DNA of 16,714 bases. It comes from Thermodesulfobacteriota bacterium (lineage in GTDB: Bacteria; Desulfobacterota; Desulfobacteria; Desulfobacterales; RPRI01). The position numbers and the translations under genes were made by a program. Under the pieces are notes generated by a model. The model ran no database searches. It was not told the origin of the DNA and was given only the letters and a program-made list of their open reading frames with translations. Location of the stretch: assembly GCA_030836965.1 (NCBI GenBank), contig JAUPLM010000176.1, positions 1 to 16,714 of the forward strand, given 5' to 3'. How positions within the stretch are numbered: the stretch's first letter is position 1; every line of letters begins with the position of its first letter. Shown here one piece after another: positions 6,944-15,248 of the stretch.

Positions 6944-9900
6944 CTATTTCTTTCTGGTAAAAACATATTTTTCCAGAATCTCAAAAACATGCTCTCTTTT
7001 TATGGGCTTTGTCACATAATCATTCATTCCTGCTTCCAGACACTTGTCCCTGTAGCCTTTGATGGCATGGGCAGTCATCGCAATAATCGGAATATCCGTA
7101 AATCCTTTTGTTCTTATTATCTTCGTGGCTTCCATACCGTCCATCACCGGCATCTGAACATCCATGAATATCAGATCGAAATCATCGGGAGATACCGAAT
7201 ATTTTTCAACTGCTCCTGCGCCGTTTTCTGCAATTTCAACCTGATAGCCTGCCTTGACAAGCATCATGCCGGCAAGCTTCTGGTTGACAGGGTTATCTTC
7301 GGCAAGAAGTATTCTGATAGAACGCTTGAGCTCTTCTTTTAATGAATACTGAGTCATTATTTTATGCTCTGTTGCCGAATCATCGGTTTTTCCTCCTTTT
7401 TTCAATGCCATAACTCTTTCCATCATCTGAAAAAGCTTATCCCGTCTGATAGGTTTACTGAGAAACCCGTCAAATCCGGCTCTTTCACATTTTTTTGCAT
7501 CACGCTCTACAAGAGATGAGAGAGCGATTACTGAAAGTCCTGAAAATTTCTCACCGGCCTCGCGGATATTTTGAACAACTTCATATCCGCTGATTCCGGG
7601 CATCTGAATATCGCTTAAAAAAAGATCAAAAAATTCCTTTGATGCGGATGCCTTTTCCAAAGCCGGTAAAACATTATTTCCGTTCATCAACAGGACAACC
7701 TGCATGCCGGCTGATTCCAGAACATGTTTTAGAATATCCAGATTGGCCCTGTTGTCGTCTAATATAAGGACTCTTTTGCCTGCAAGAGAGATGGGGGCGA
7801 CTCGTTTTGACATTTTGGCTTCCGCTTTTTTAAACCATGCCGTAAAATGAAATACGCTCCCTCTTCCTGGTCTGCTCTCTACCCACACATCTCCGCCCAT
7901 CAGGTTCGATATTTTTTTGCATATAGACAAACCGAGTCCTGTTCCACCGTATTTACGCGTAACAGAACCATCCGCCTGCCTGAACGGTTCAAAAATAACG
8001 GATAATTTGTCTTCAGGGATACCTATGCCTGTATCCCTTATGGCAGCATGAAGTTTTATGAGCTGATCTTTTTCTTCTTCAATATCAAGAGAAAGTTCAA
8101 TTTCGCCCGATTCGGTAAATTTCGGCGCATTCCCCATAAGATTGGTCAGAACCTGCCTGAAACGGAGAGGATCCCCTTTGACGTGGGAGCACAGATTGTC
8201 TCCTATATGACAGAGTATCTCTACCTGTTTAACACCTATTTTCGGTTTTATCAGCTCGCATACGTCATATGCGATAAGCTCCGGATCAAAATCTATCTCT
8301 TCGATATCTATCTCTCCGGCCTCTATCTTTGAGAAATCAAGAATTTGATTTACAAGGGCAAGAAGAGCCTCACCGCTTTTCTTTATCATTCCTGCAAGAT
8401 CGACCTGAGCTTCTGTCAGGCTGGAATCAAGAAGCATATCCGTAAAGCCGATCACTCCGTTTAACGGCGTCCTTATCTCATGGCTCATATTTGCCAAAAA
8501 TTCACTTTTTGCGATGTTTGCCGCTTCGGCGGCTTCTTTAGCCTTTTTAATCTCTTCATCGGCTTTTATTCTTTTTGTAATGTCACCTATAAATCCTTCT
8601 AAAAACATCAGGTTCCCTTCTGTCGAGTAAACTCCGGTTCCCTGCTCATGCACCCATTTTATTTCGCCAAAAGCTGTTATAATTTTGTAAACAAGCTGAT
8701 AGCGCTTTTTTTCAGAGATATAATACTGAATATTACGCCATACGTTTTCCCGGTCGTCCGGATGAATAATATCATTAAAGGCGATTTTGCTGTTTCCTGT
8801 CAAATCATCCGGCTGATAGCCGGTCAGCCTTACACAGCCCTTGCTGACAAAGAGCATGGTCCAGTCTTTGTCATATGCGCATCTGTATGCCATTCCGGGA
8901 AGATTATCCATAAGCGTTGAAAGTTTTCTCTGGCTTTCAGACAATTCATCTTCGAGCTTTTTCTTTTCAGCAATTTCCCGGCCTGCTTTTCTTAATAGGA
9001 AAAATACCGATGAGCCGGTAAGAAAGCAGAGAGTCAGTATTATAAAGCCGCTTTTTTCGGTAAATGGGGCTGAATAGCTTGTTAAAGCGGACTTGATGCT
9101 TGTAAGGTAAATGATATTCCATTCCGGATAATTGTCTATTGCGATTTTTGTGAAAAAAAATGTTTTCCCTGATTTGTCAACCATGTGGTTGGTATTTTCG
9201 GCACGTTCAAGTCCGGTCCATTCCCATGGTCCTTTTCCGAATTGTTTTGTTTCCGCGATTTTTGAAATATCAGATTCGGAAACTTTCCATAAAAGAGCAT
9301 TTCTCCATTCTTTGAAATTTGACGCAAAAATAACTCCTTCCCGGGCTGTTAGGAGCCAGATCCCCTCAATATCAGCCGAGAGTGCTTTTTCAAGAATCTC
9401 TATATTCAATTTCATTACCGCAACACCCCTGGGTTCATCACTCTTTTGAATATATACAGGATAGCTGACGTATACGCCCCTTTCACTTGAAGTTACTCCA
9501 ACAGCCATATATACAGTCCGCGGTCCGTTAATGGCCTTTTTGAAATAAGGGCGGAAAGAGTAATTCTTCCCGACAAAGCTTGCAGGGGCATCCCGGTTTG
9601 AGGATGCTATTGTTGTGCCCTTTGCGTCCATAAGATAACATACGCTTACTCCGAACGCTTCCCGGAAATTATCCAACACTGTGTTTGCCTCTTCGACAGC
9701 AGCTTTCCCTGGGTTTTTTAGGACCGCAATAAATTCCTCCGAGCTTGCCATAGCTCTTACCGCTTCCAGATTTCTTGTCAGAAATGAATCGATATGATTT
9801 TTTGTTGAAAGGGCATAAGAGTAGTTCATTCTCTCGATTTTTTTGTAGGCAGCTTCCTGCAACGATGCATAATAAAGATATCCGCCAGCAAATACCGAAA

Positions 9901-9946
9901 GAACTGCAACTATCGCAATAACTGTCAGAATTCTTAAAATTTTCAT
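6944..9946 (-). CDS. Hybrid sensor histidine kinase with Cache-like sensor, PAS and two receiver domains
   Basis: This is a 1000-residue membrane sensor. Domains in order, numbered from the ATG at 9946: membrane helix about 4-26; extracytoplasmic Cache-like domain about 30-295 (with the SSNR and [10 protein letters not shown] segments typical of dCache folds); second membrane helix about 299-318; PAS_3-type domain about 344-463; HisKA with the phospho-acceptor His489 in [10 protein letters not shown]; HATPase with the N-box [10 protein letters not shown] near 605, DTGIGIP and GGTGLGLS; receiver 1 with Asp779 in SDIQMPG; receiver 2 with Asp929 in [10 protein letters not shown]. There is no HPt domain, so phosphate must pass to a separate protein or act internally. 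The frame can extend to a TTG at 9982, but the ATG at 9946 has a GGAG site 9 bases upstream and opens directly with the first helix. Ligand unknown; adjacency to copper genes is only suggestive. Confidence 0.93.
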   Translation of the reverse strand: MKILRILTVIAIVAVLSVFAGGYLYYASLQEAAYKKIERMNYSYALSTKNHIDSFLTRNLEAVRAMASSEEFIAVLKNPGKAAVEEANTVLDNFREAFGVSVCYLMDAKGTTIASSNRDAPASFVGKNYSFRPYFKKAINGPRTVYMAVGVTSSERGVYVSYPVYIQKSDEPRGVAVMKLNIEILEKALSADIEGIWLLTAREGVIFASNFKEWRNALLWKVSESDISKIAETKQFGKGPWEWTGLERAENTNHMVDKSGKTFFFTKIAIDNYPEWNIIYLTSIKSALTSYSAPFTEKSGFIILTLCFLTGSSVFFLLRKAGREIAEKKKLEDELSESQRKLSTLMDNLPGMAYRCAYDKDWTMLFVSKGCVRLTGYQPDDLTGNSKIAFNDIIHPDDRENVWRNIQYYISEKKRYQLVYKIITAFGEIKWVHEQGTGVYSTEGNLMFLEGFIGDITKRIKADEEIKKAKEAAEAANIAKSEFLANMSHEIRTPLNGVIGFTDMLLDSSLTEAQVDLAGMIKKSGEALLALVNQILDFSKIEAGEIDIEEIDFDPELIAYDVCELIKPKIGVKQVEILCHIGDNLCSHVKGDPLRFRQVLTNLMGNAPKFTESGEIELSLDIEEEKDQLIKLHAAIRDTGIGIPEDKLSVIFEPFRQADGSVTRKYGGTGLGLSICKKISNLMGGDVWVESRPGRGSVFHFTAWFKKAEAKMSKRVAPISLAGKRVLILDDNRANLDILKHVLESAGMQVVLLMNGNNVLPALEKASASKEFFDLFLSDIQMPGISGYEVVQNIREAGEKFSGLSVIALSSLVERDAKKCERAGFDGFLSKPIRRDKLFQMMERVMALKKGGKTDDSATEHKIMTQYSLKEELKRSIRILLAEDNPVNQKLAGMMLVKAGYQVEIAENGAGAVEKYSVSPDDFDLIFMDVQMPVMDGMEATKIIRTKGFTDIPIIAMTAHAIKGYRDKCLEAGMNDYVTKPIKREHVFEILEKYVFTRKK

Positions 9947-10104
9947 ATCGGTTTTCTCCGGATATGCTTTATTATCTGGCAAAGAAACTTAACGGAATTG
10001 AAAAAGCCAGTCTCTCCGCCGAGGGTCGTCTGATATGGAAGATTTTTGCTTTACCGTATGGATATTGGAAGGAATATTCAGCGCTTTTTTTAAATCTGCA
10101 AATT

Positions 10105-10266
10105 CTATTTTCCTATTTTACAGTCTCCGCACCCGCAGACCGGGCAATCCACAGCTTGGTTTTTTTTGTTTTTATCATCATGAATAAGCCTGTCCACAAA
10201 AGTTTTAAAAGCATGACCGCATTCGGGGCACAAAGCTTCAACTTCATCCTGTTTTTTGTTTTCCAT
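10105..10266 (-). CDS. 53-residue zinc-ribbon protein
   Basis: This short gene encodes 53 residues with CPECGH (Cys13, Cys16) near the N-terminus and CPVCGCGDC (Cys41, Cys44, Cys46, Cys49) near the C-terminus, joined by a charged stretch rich in Asp, His and Lys. The first two pairs would make a zinc ribbon; Cys46 and Cys49 are extra. The ATG at 10266 has an AAAGGA site 6 bases upstream. An in-frame ATG at 10281 lacks such a site. A longer open frame on the opposite strand has no family features, whereas this frame has paired CPxC motifs, so I take this strand as coding. It follows perR after 47 bases in the same direction and may be co-transcribed. Function unknown; a metal or redox-related role is a guess. 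Confidence 0.78.
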   Translation of the reverse strand: MENKKQDEVEALCPECGHAFKTFVDRLIHDDKNKKNQAVDCPVCGCGDCKIGK

Positions 10267-10303
10267 GTCATATCCTTTCATACTGAAGGTAATAATACTG
10301 TAG

Positions 10304-10313
10304 GATAATTATC
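10304..10313. promoter_or_regulatory. Palindrome upstream of the 53-residue zinc-ribbon gene
   Basis: GATAATTATC is a perfect 10-base palindrome abutting the perR stop codon and lying 37 bases before the zinc-ribbon start. It resembles the GATAAT units of Fur-family boxes. It may be an operator for this small gene, or a chance result in AT-rich sequence. Confidence 0.3.
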
Positions 10314-10715
10314 TTATAGACAACCTTTTGCGCATTCAGAGCAATGGCCGATAAACTCCAGCCTGTGCCCGACAACTGCATAGTCAGTATACCGCCTTAC
10401 TTTTTTTTCAAGATAGGTTTCAATTTCCATCGGTGCATCATCGAGACGACCGCATTTAACGCATCTTATATGATAATGATTCTCAGGCGTTCCGTCAAAC
10501 CGCTTGAGTGTGCCGACATGTTCTATTGTTTGAATTTCTTTTAATTCAGAGAGAACTACAAGATTCCGGTAAACTGTTCCAAGGCTGATACGCGGAATAC
10601 GCTTGCGTACCATAGCATAAATTTCATCAGCGCCCGGATGGGTTTTGACTTTTTTCAGTTCTTCCAGAATCACCTTCCGCTGACGTGTCATTCTATGGTT
10701 TTGCTTTTTCAGCAA
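10314..10715 (-). CDS. perR: Fur-family peroxide-stress regulator, PerR type
   Basis: This DNA-binding repressor senses hydrogen peroxide through metal-catalysed oxidation. From the TTG at 10715 it has 133 residues: a winged helix with TRQRKVILEEL and the recognition segment ISLGTVYRNLVVL, then a metal-binding dimerisation domain. All five regulatory-metal ligands of Bacillus PerR have counterparts: His26 (HPGADEIY), Asp74 (RFDG), His80 and His82 (HYH) and Asp93 (CGRLDD). Asp74, where Fur proteins usually have Glu, favours PerR over Fur. The structural zinc cysteines are Cys85, Cys88, Cys125 and Cys128. The frame extends to an ATG at 10793, but that adds 26 residues unlike the family and has no ribosome site, while the TTG has GGAGAG 6 bases upstream. 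Likely targets include the dfx block and the diiron gene; this is inferred. Confidence 0.9.
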   Translation of the reverse strand: MLKKQNHRMTRQRKVILEELKKVKTHPGADEIYAMVRKRIPRISLGTVYRNLVVLSELKEIQTIEHVGTLKRFDGTPENHYHIRCVKCGRLDDAPMEIETYLEKKVRRYTDYAVVGHRLEFIGHCSECAKGCL

Positions 10716-10731
10716 GTTTTGCTCTCCGGTT

Positions 10732-10746
10732 TTAAATAAATTATAA
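10732..10746. promoter_or_regulatory. PerR-box-like site 1 upstream of perR
   Basis: TTAAATAAATTATAA fits the 7-1-7 PerR consensus TTATAATnATTATAA with a perfect right half and 4 of 7 in the left half. It lies 17 bases upstream of the proposed TTG start of perR, a good place for autoregulation. AT-rich context reduces the weight of the match. Confidence 0.3.
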
Positions 10747-10787
10747 TAAATGCAGCTAAAGCCATTTATCACATAGCAAGCTTTTAT

Positions 10788-10802
10788 TTTCAATGATTAT
10801 AA
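10788..10802. promoter_or_regulatory. PerR-box-like site 2 upstream of perR
   Basis: TTTCAATGATTATAA matches the PerR consensus TTATAATnATTATAA at 12 of 14 defined positions, with a perfect right half and 5 of 7 in the left half. It lies about 72 bases upstream of the TTG start, where a promoter is expected. The site spans the alternative ATG at 10793, which further argues that the gene starts downstream. Autoregulation of perR is common in the family. Confidence 0.42.
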
Positions 10803-10932
10803 ATAAGCGTATTCGGAGTCAGCGGCAAAAGGATACAACTGGTTCTATCTTTAATCGGGTAAATTATCCGGTCCGTCCGCTACGATAGACCCGTAAAAAG
10901 TCCCATAAATCAGTTTTCCCCGAAAAGAGCGA

Positions 10933-11130
10933 TTAGATATCGAGCCACATGTCAGCTTCATTACCGCAATGAGAACAGGTCGCTGTTCCCTTGATTTTTT
11001 CAGAAGCCTTCGTCTTATCCTTTATTGAAGAGTCCTCGTTTGGTGCTTGTAGTGAACAGGTAATCACCATTTCGGCTTCGTTTCCGCAATGCTCGCATTT
11101 ACAAACTTGTTTTTTCACAATTTCCGCCAT
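10933..11130 (-). CDS. Small protein with duplicated CxHCGNEA motif
   Basis: This gene encodes a 65-residue soluble protein with two near-identical motifs: CEHCGNEAEM (Cys12, Cys15) and CSHCGNEADM (Cys52, Cys55), joined by a charged, Lys/Ser/Asp-rich linker. Cys10 and Cys25 are additional. The pair of knuckles could form one zinc ribbon with a long loop, or two half-sites. The frame can extend to 11169, but the ATG at 11130 has a strong AGGAGGA ribosome site. It lies 217 bases upstream of perR in the same direction and is divergent from nqrA, with 170 bases between. I do not recognise a named family, and no function is assigned. The conserved GNEA after each CxxC makes a shared binding surface likely. 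Confidence 0.8.
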   Translation of the reverse strand: MAEIVKKQVCKCEHCGNEAEMVITCSLQAPNEDSSIKDKTKASEKIKGTATCSHCGNEADMWLDI

Positions 11131-11300
11131 AACGTCCTCCTGTCTATTTGTTAGATATATTTCGATCATGTTATAAACAAGAAAATGAAATTTGTCGCGT
11201 TAAAAGTCAAGAAGGAAATCAAATAATAATATGGTAACAGGTATATTGAAAAATAGCTTCAGTTATGCTAACAAAAAAATATACGGATATAAGAGGATAT

Positions 11301-12641
11301 ATGCTTCTGCTTGATATAAAAAAGGGATTCGATATAAATATTGAAGGCTCTCCCCTGCCCGAGCTGGCAAAACTGAAAGAACCTGCTTCTGTTGCTTTTC
11401 TTCCTGAAATAATACCTTATGTTAAGCCAAAGCTTTTAGTTGCACAGGGCGACAGAGTCAGGATTGGGTCGACGCTTTTTATTGACAAAAGAAATCCTGA
11501 CATAAAGTTTCTTTCCCCTGGCTGCGGAAAAATTGAAAAAATAACTTTCGGTCCAAGACGTGTCATAAAAGAAATAATAATAAAGCTTGATAGTAATGAA
11601 GAATATGTCGGGTTTGATATCAATAAATTCTCCGAAAATAAAAAATTCAACAGAGAGGATATAATTCAATCAATGATGAATGGCGGATTGTGGCCGTTTA
11701 TCAGAGAACTCCCATTCAGAGATATCGCATCACCGGATTTTATTCCTCATGCCCTGATTGTAACCATAGGTAACAAAGAGCCGTTTCAGCCGGATCCCCG
11801 GGTTTATCTTAAGGAAGAAATTGATCTTTTCGAAAAAGGCGTATTCATTTTGAAAAATCTTGCAAAGAATCTGTATATCTATGCATCAAAAGATTTTATC
11901 AATTTGGACATGAAAAACAAACTTGTAACGCACAGGTATTCAGGGAGTTATCCTGCTGATGACCCGGGCGTACTGATGCATCATATCAGAAAAGATCCTT
12001 CTGAAAACCGCGCATGGTATATCAACGGTCAGGATGTTCTCCTTGTAGGCAGTTTTTTTTCAACTGGAAGATACCCTGTAAAAAGAACTGTTGCTCTTGC
12101 GGGAAGTCTGGCGAATAAAAGAGTGCATTTAAAAACAAGGATTGGTGTGCCGGTAAATGACCTCATTGAAGGCCGAATTGCTGACGGAAATATGGCCCGC
12201 CTGATTGCCGGCGGAATATTCAGGGGTTATGCAGCATCAAAAGAATCCTTTCTTGGTCTTTATGAAACATCCGTATCTGTAATCCCTGAAGGAGGAAAAT
12301 CAGAGCTTTTCGGCTTTTTAAGGGCAGGATATGAAAAACCGAGTTATTCGAAGACGTTTTTATCATACTTCAATCCGTTTCCGCTTCAAGCAGACTGCGG
12401 CATGCACGGAGAGGAAAGAGCGTGCGTGAACTGTGGTGCCTGTGCACAAGTTTGTCCTGTCGATATTCTCCCTCAATTCGCTTTCAAAAGTATTGTCGCT
12501 GCTGATATTGAGGAAGCCCTTTCCCACGGTATGCTTGATTGTGTTGAATGCGGATTGTGTTCATATGTTTGCACTTCCAAGATAGACCTGTGTGGTTTTT
12601 TGAAAAAAGCTAAACAGGAATATTACAAGGATAAGGCCTGA
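11301..12641 (+). CDS. nqrA: Na+-translocating NADH:quinone oxidoreductase subunit A, with two ferredoxin-type cysteine motifs
   Basis: This is the peripheral cytoplasmic subunit of Nqr. From the ATG at 11301 it has 446 residues, the same length as the Vibrio protein, and opens in the NqrA style with MLLLDIKKGFDINIEGSPLP. Further signatures are VAQGDRVRIGSTLF, DKRNPDIKFLSPGCGKI, NGGLWPFIRELPF and WYINGQDVLLVG. The C-terminus carries Cys375, 378, 381, 385 (CVNCGACAQVCP) and Cys414, 417, 420, 424 (CVECGLCSYVCT). These are two complete four-cysteine motifs like those of RnfC that would each bind a [4Fe-4S] cluster; Vibrio NqrA lacks them. An upstream ATG at 11265 adds 12 residues but has no ribosome site, whereas the ATG at 11301 has AGAGGA 3 bases upstream, rather close. 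It is the first gene of the nqr operon, divergent from a small Cys-rich gene. Confidence 0.95.
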   Translation: MLLLDIKKGFDINIEGSPLPELAKLKEPASVAFLPEIIPYVKPKLLVAQGDRVRIGSTLFIDKRNPDIKFLSPGCGKIEKITFGPRRVIKEIIIKLDSNEEYVGFDINKFSENKKFNREDIIQSMMNGGLWPFIRELPFRDIASPDFIPHALIVTIGNKEPFQPDPRVYLKEEIDLFEKGVFILKNLAKNLYIYASKDFINLDMKNKLVTHRYSGSYPADDPGVLMHHIRKDPSENRAWYINGQDVLLVGSFFSTGRYPVKRTVALAGSLANKRVHLKTRIGVPVNDLIEGRIADGNMARLIAGGIFRGYAASKESFLGLYETSVSVIPEGGKSELFGFLRAGYEKPSYSKTFLSYFNPFPLQADCGMHGEERACVNCGACAQVCPVDILPQFAFKSIVAADIEEALSHGMLDCVECGLCSYVCTSKIDLCGFLKKAKQEYYKDKA

Positions 12642-12642
12642 C

Positions 12643-13833
12643 ATGTTTTTTGAAAAATTAAAAAAAGCTTTTGATAATAACAGAAAACATTTCCGGGACA
12701 GCGGAAAACTGAAGAGCATGTATCCTCTTTTTGTGGCGCTTGAAGCTTTCTTCTTTACTTCTGAGAATGTAACGAAAGACCAGCCTCATGTTCGTGACAG
12801 CATAGACCTTAAGCGTTTCATGAGTTTTGTCGTAATTGCTCTTCTCCCGACCTTTTTTTTCGGTATTTACAATGCGGGATTTCAATCGAATCTGGTGTCG
12901 GGTCTTTCTCTTGGTTTTTGGGCCGCTTTTTCAAAAGGTCTTATAATAGTCCTCCCTCTAGTATTGGTTTCATATTCGGTTGGATTCTTTTGGGAAATAC
13001 TATTTGCCTCCATAAGAAAACATAATATAAGCGAAGGTTTTCTTGTTACAGGGCTTTTATTTCCTATGACTCTTCCCCCGACAGTGCCTCTCTGGCAGGC
13101 TGCGTTGGGTATTTCTTTCGGAGTGGTTATCGGCAAGGAAATTTTCGGCGGAACCGGGAGAAACCTATTAAACCCGGCCTTAACCGGAAGGGCATTTCTT
13201 TTTTTTGCTTATCCTGCAAAAATGACGGGAAATTCGGTCTGGACTGTGGTTAGTAAACTAAAGGATCAGACTGTTGACATTGTCAGCGGAGCCACGCCGC
13301 TGGCTCTTACTGCACTTGCCGGAACCAATGAAAAGATTGAAGTCCTATTAGCGCAGAAAGGTTATGGTTTTTTCAGGCTTTTTACAGGGATATATCCCGG
13401 AAGTATCGGTGAAACATCAGCCATGTTGTGTATTGCAGGCGCTGTATTTCTAATGGTTACGGGTGTTGCCAGTTACAGAATTATACTTGGTGGAGTAATC
13501 GGAGTTCTTTCAACGGGGTATTTATTGAATATGGTCGCAGGTGAATCTTCTGCGGCATGGTTCTCTTTAAACCCGTTCTATCACCTTGTCATGGGAGGTT
13601 TTGCCTTTGGCATATCATTTATGGCAACCGATCCAGTCAGTGCACCCGGTATGGAGAATGTAAAATGGGTTTATGGCTTTGCTATAGGAGTACTTACAGT
13701 ATTAATACGCGTTTTCAACCCGGCTTTTGCAGAAGGTGTGATGATGGCGATTCTTTTTATGAACCTTTTTTCGCCGCTTTTAGATTATGTCGAAATAAAA
13801 TTGCGTCTGAAAAAAAGGATCCCGAATGTCTAG
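12643..13833 (+). CDS. nqrB: Na+-translocating NADH:quinone oxidoreductase subunit B
   Basis: This 396-residue integral membrane subunit carries a covalently bound FMN and riboflavin and forms part of the sodium path. The flavinylation motif is SGAT with Thr218, equivalent to Thr236 of Vibrio NqrB. Other family segments are KHNISEGFLVTGLLFPMTLPP, GKEIFGGTGRNLLNPALTGRAF and GFAFGISFMATDPVSAPG, with multiple membrane helices throughout. The ATG at 12643 comes one base after the nqrA stop, and the AAGGATAAGG within the nqrA end probably acts as ribosome site. The gene overlaps nqrC by 8 bases. FMN attachment would need an ApbE flavin transferase, which is not in this window. The protein is a little shorter than the Vibrio one (about 415). 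Confidence 0.97.
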   Translation: MFFEKLKKAFDNNRKHFRDSGKLKSMYPLFVALEAFFFTSENVTKDQPHVRDSIDLKRFMSFVVIALLPTFFFGIYNAGFQSNLVSGLSLGFWAAFSKGLIIVLPLVLVSYSVGFFWEILFASIRKHNISEGFLVTGLLFPMTLPPTVPLWQAALGISFGVVIGKEIFGGTGRNLLNPALTGRAFLFFAYPAKMTGNSVWTVVSKLKDQTVDIVSGATPLALTALAGTNEKIEVLLAQKGYGFFRLFTGIYPGSIGETSAMLCIAGAVFLMVTGVASYRIILGGVIGVLSTGYLLNMVAGESSAAWFSLNPFYHLVMGGFAFGISFMATDPVSAPGMENVKWVYGFAIGVLTVLIRVFNPAFAEGVMMAILFMNLFSPLLDYVEIKLRLKKRIPNV

Positions 13834-14554
13834 CAATTCTAAATCGGTACTGTTTGCAATAGTCTTATGCCTTGCGTGTAGCCTTCTTCTGACATTGGCT
13901 TCAAGCGGGCTTAAGGGCTATCAGATTCGTAATATAAATCTCGACCGGCAAAAAAATCTTTTAAGGTCTGCCGGACTTATTGATGATCAGGATAATAATA
14001 CACCGGAATATATAGAAAAACTGTATTATAAAAATATCAAATCACTTTGGGTGGATCCCTCAGGAAGAATAGTTAAAGAAATGGACAGAGGAGAAAAAGA
14101 CCTGCCAATTTATTTATATATAAAGGATAATGCGATTGAAGCTTATATAGTGCCAATAAATGCTCAGGGGCTTTGGGGGAAAATCAACGGCTACCTGGCT
14201 ATAAACAAGGATGGTTCGACAATATCCGGCTTTACAGTTTACAAACATTCCGAAACACCCGGGCTTGGAGGTGAAATTGAAAGAAGCTGGTTTCAGAAGA
14301 ACTTTAAGGGAAAAAAGATTGTAAACAAGGAAGGAAAATTTGTTTCAATCTCTATTGCCCGCGGAGCCGTAAAGGATGTGATTCAAGAAGATCTCCGGGT
14401 CAATTTTGTAGACGGGATAAGCGGAGCAACTTTAACAGGAAAGTTTCTTTCGGCAAGCATGAAAGATATACTGAAAGAATATGAGTCTGTCTCTGTAAAA
14501 TTCAGACAAAACATGTTTAAGGAGATTCCGGAAAATAATAGCGCTGGAAAATAA
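13826..14554 (+). CDS. nqrC: Na+-translocating NADH:quinone oxidoreductase subunit C
   Basis: This 242-residue protein has one N-terminal membrane helix (about residues 7-27) and an extracytoplasmic FMN-binding domain. The flavin is attached to Thr202 in the DGISGATLTG motif, the equivalent of Thr225 in Vibrio. The conserved GLWGKINGYLAI and HSETPGLGGEI segments are present. The ATG at 13826 is 8 bases inside the end of nqrB and has an AAAGGA ribosome site 6 bases upstream, so translation is probably coupled. The C-terminal tail after SMKDILKEY is a short charged extension of about 30 residues. A 76-base gap with no obvious gene separates it from nqrD, longer than the other early junctions. 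Confidence 0.96.
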   Translation: MSSNSKSVLFAIVLCLACSLLLTLASSGLKGYQIRNINLDRQKNLLRSAGLIDDQDNNTPEYIEKLYYKNIKSLWVDPSGRIVKEMDRGEKDLPIYLYIKDNAIEAYIVPINAQGLWGKINGYLAINKDGSTISGFTVYKHSETPGLGGEIERSWFQKNFKGKKIVNKEGKFVSISIARGAVKDVIQEDLRVNFVDGISGATLTGKFLSASMKDILKEYESVSVKFRQNMFKEIPENNSAGK

Positions 14555-14630
14555 GCACCTTTTCATTCTTCCTTTGATGCTGGTTTCTATGCGGAGATTT
14601 AACTGAGAGGGCTTAAAAAGTGAGCTAATT

Positions 14631-15248
14631 ATGAAAAAGACAGAGTCTAAAACCTTGAAGGTTCTTTTGGATCCGCTCTGGAAAAACAATCCCATAATGG
14701 TTCAGATTCTTGGGATATGTTCTTCTCTTGCAGTAACTGTTCAGCTTAAAACTGCTATTGTGATGGCTATAGCATTGACGATGGTTGTTGCTTTTTCAAA
14801 TTTGGCGGTATCTGTCTTGCGAAATGTAATTCCCCGGAACATACGTATTATCGCCGAACTTTGCATTGTAGCAACATTGGTCATAATAGCAGACGAACTT
14901 CTCAAGGCTTTCATGTATGATATCAGCAAGCAGCTTTCGGTATTCGTAGGTTTGATAATTACAAACTGCATAGTCATGGGGCGAGCTGAAAGTTTTGCCC
15001 TTGCAAACCCCCCGATTCTTTCTTTTTTGGACGGGATTGGCAATGGAGTCGGGTACGGATCTGTTCTTATAGCAGTTGCGTTTATAAGAGAGCTTCTGGG
15101 ATCAGGCACGCTTTTAGGTTTTGATGTGGTTCCCCGTATATTCTACCTGTCAGGATATGAAAATATGGGATTTATGCTGCTCGCGCCTGCTGCTTTCATA
15201 ATTATCGGGCTGCTTGTATGGCTTCAGAGAACTCTGCTTAACAAATAA
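14631..15248 (+). CDS. nqrD: Na+-translocating NADH:quinone oxidoreductase subunit D
   Basis: This 205-residue membrane protein has six probable helices and pairs with NqrE in an inverted arrangement. Cys30 (in LGICSS) and Cys113 (in [11 protein letters not shown]) correspond to Cys29 and Cys112 of Vibrio NqrD, which help hold an intramembrane iron centre between NqrD and NqrE. The N-terminus [20 protein letters not shown] is characteristic. The start at 14631 is chosen because it begins the conserved protein; the ribosome site is weak (AGTGAG 6 bases upstream), so expression may rely on coupling or on an element in the 76-base spacer. The gene is followed by an unusual 154-base gap before nqrE. 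Confidence 0.96.
   Translation: MKKTESKTLKVLLDPLWKNNPIMVQILGICSSLAVTVQLKTAIVMAIALTMVVAFSNLAVSVLRNVIPRNIRIIAELCIVATLVIIADELLKAFMYDISKQLSVFVGLIITNCIVMGRAESFALANPPILSFLDGIGNGVGYGSVLIAVAFIRELLGSGTLLGFDVVPRIFYLSGYENMGFMLLAPAAFIIIGLLVWLQRTLLNK

Noticed and set aside
6989..7342. 117-codon plus-strand frame inside the histidine kinase
   Set aside because: It is antisense to the second receiver domain, whose conserved motifs explain the sequence.
9947..9982. TTG start extending the histidine kinase by 12 residues
   Set aside because: The ATG at 9946 has a GGAG site and starts directly at the first membrane helix; the extension is charged and has no ribosome site.
9964..10308. 114-codon plus-strand frame between the kinase and perR
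   Set aside because: The minus strand over the same bases encodes paired CPECG and CPVCG motifs with a ribosome site; the plus frame has neither.
10716..10793. ATG start extending perR by 26 residues
   Set aside because: The extension is unlike Fur-family N-termini, has no ribosome site and begins within a PerR-box-like sequence.
10841..10892. GGTTCTATC/GATAGACCC inverted repeat as a terminator after the 65-residue gene
   Set aside because: It has one mismatch, a 34-base loop and no convincing T-run; it is too weak to list as a feature.
11192..11274. Promoter elements before nqrA (TTGTCG, TTGAAA, TAATAT)
   Set aside because: No pair had both good hexamers and a 16-18 base spacing, so I could not place a promoter although one must exist.
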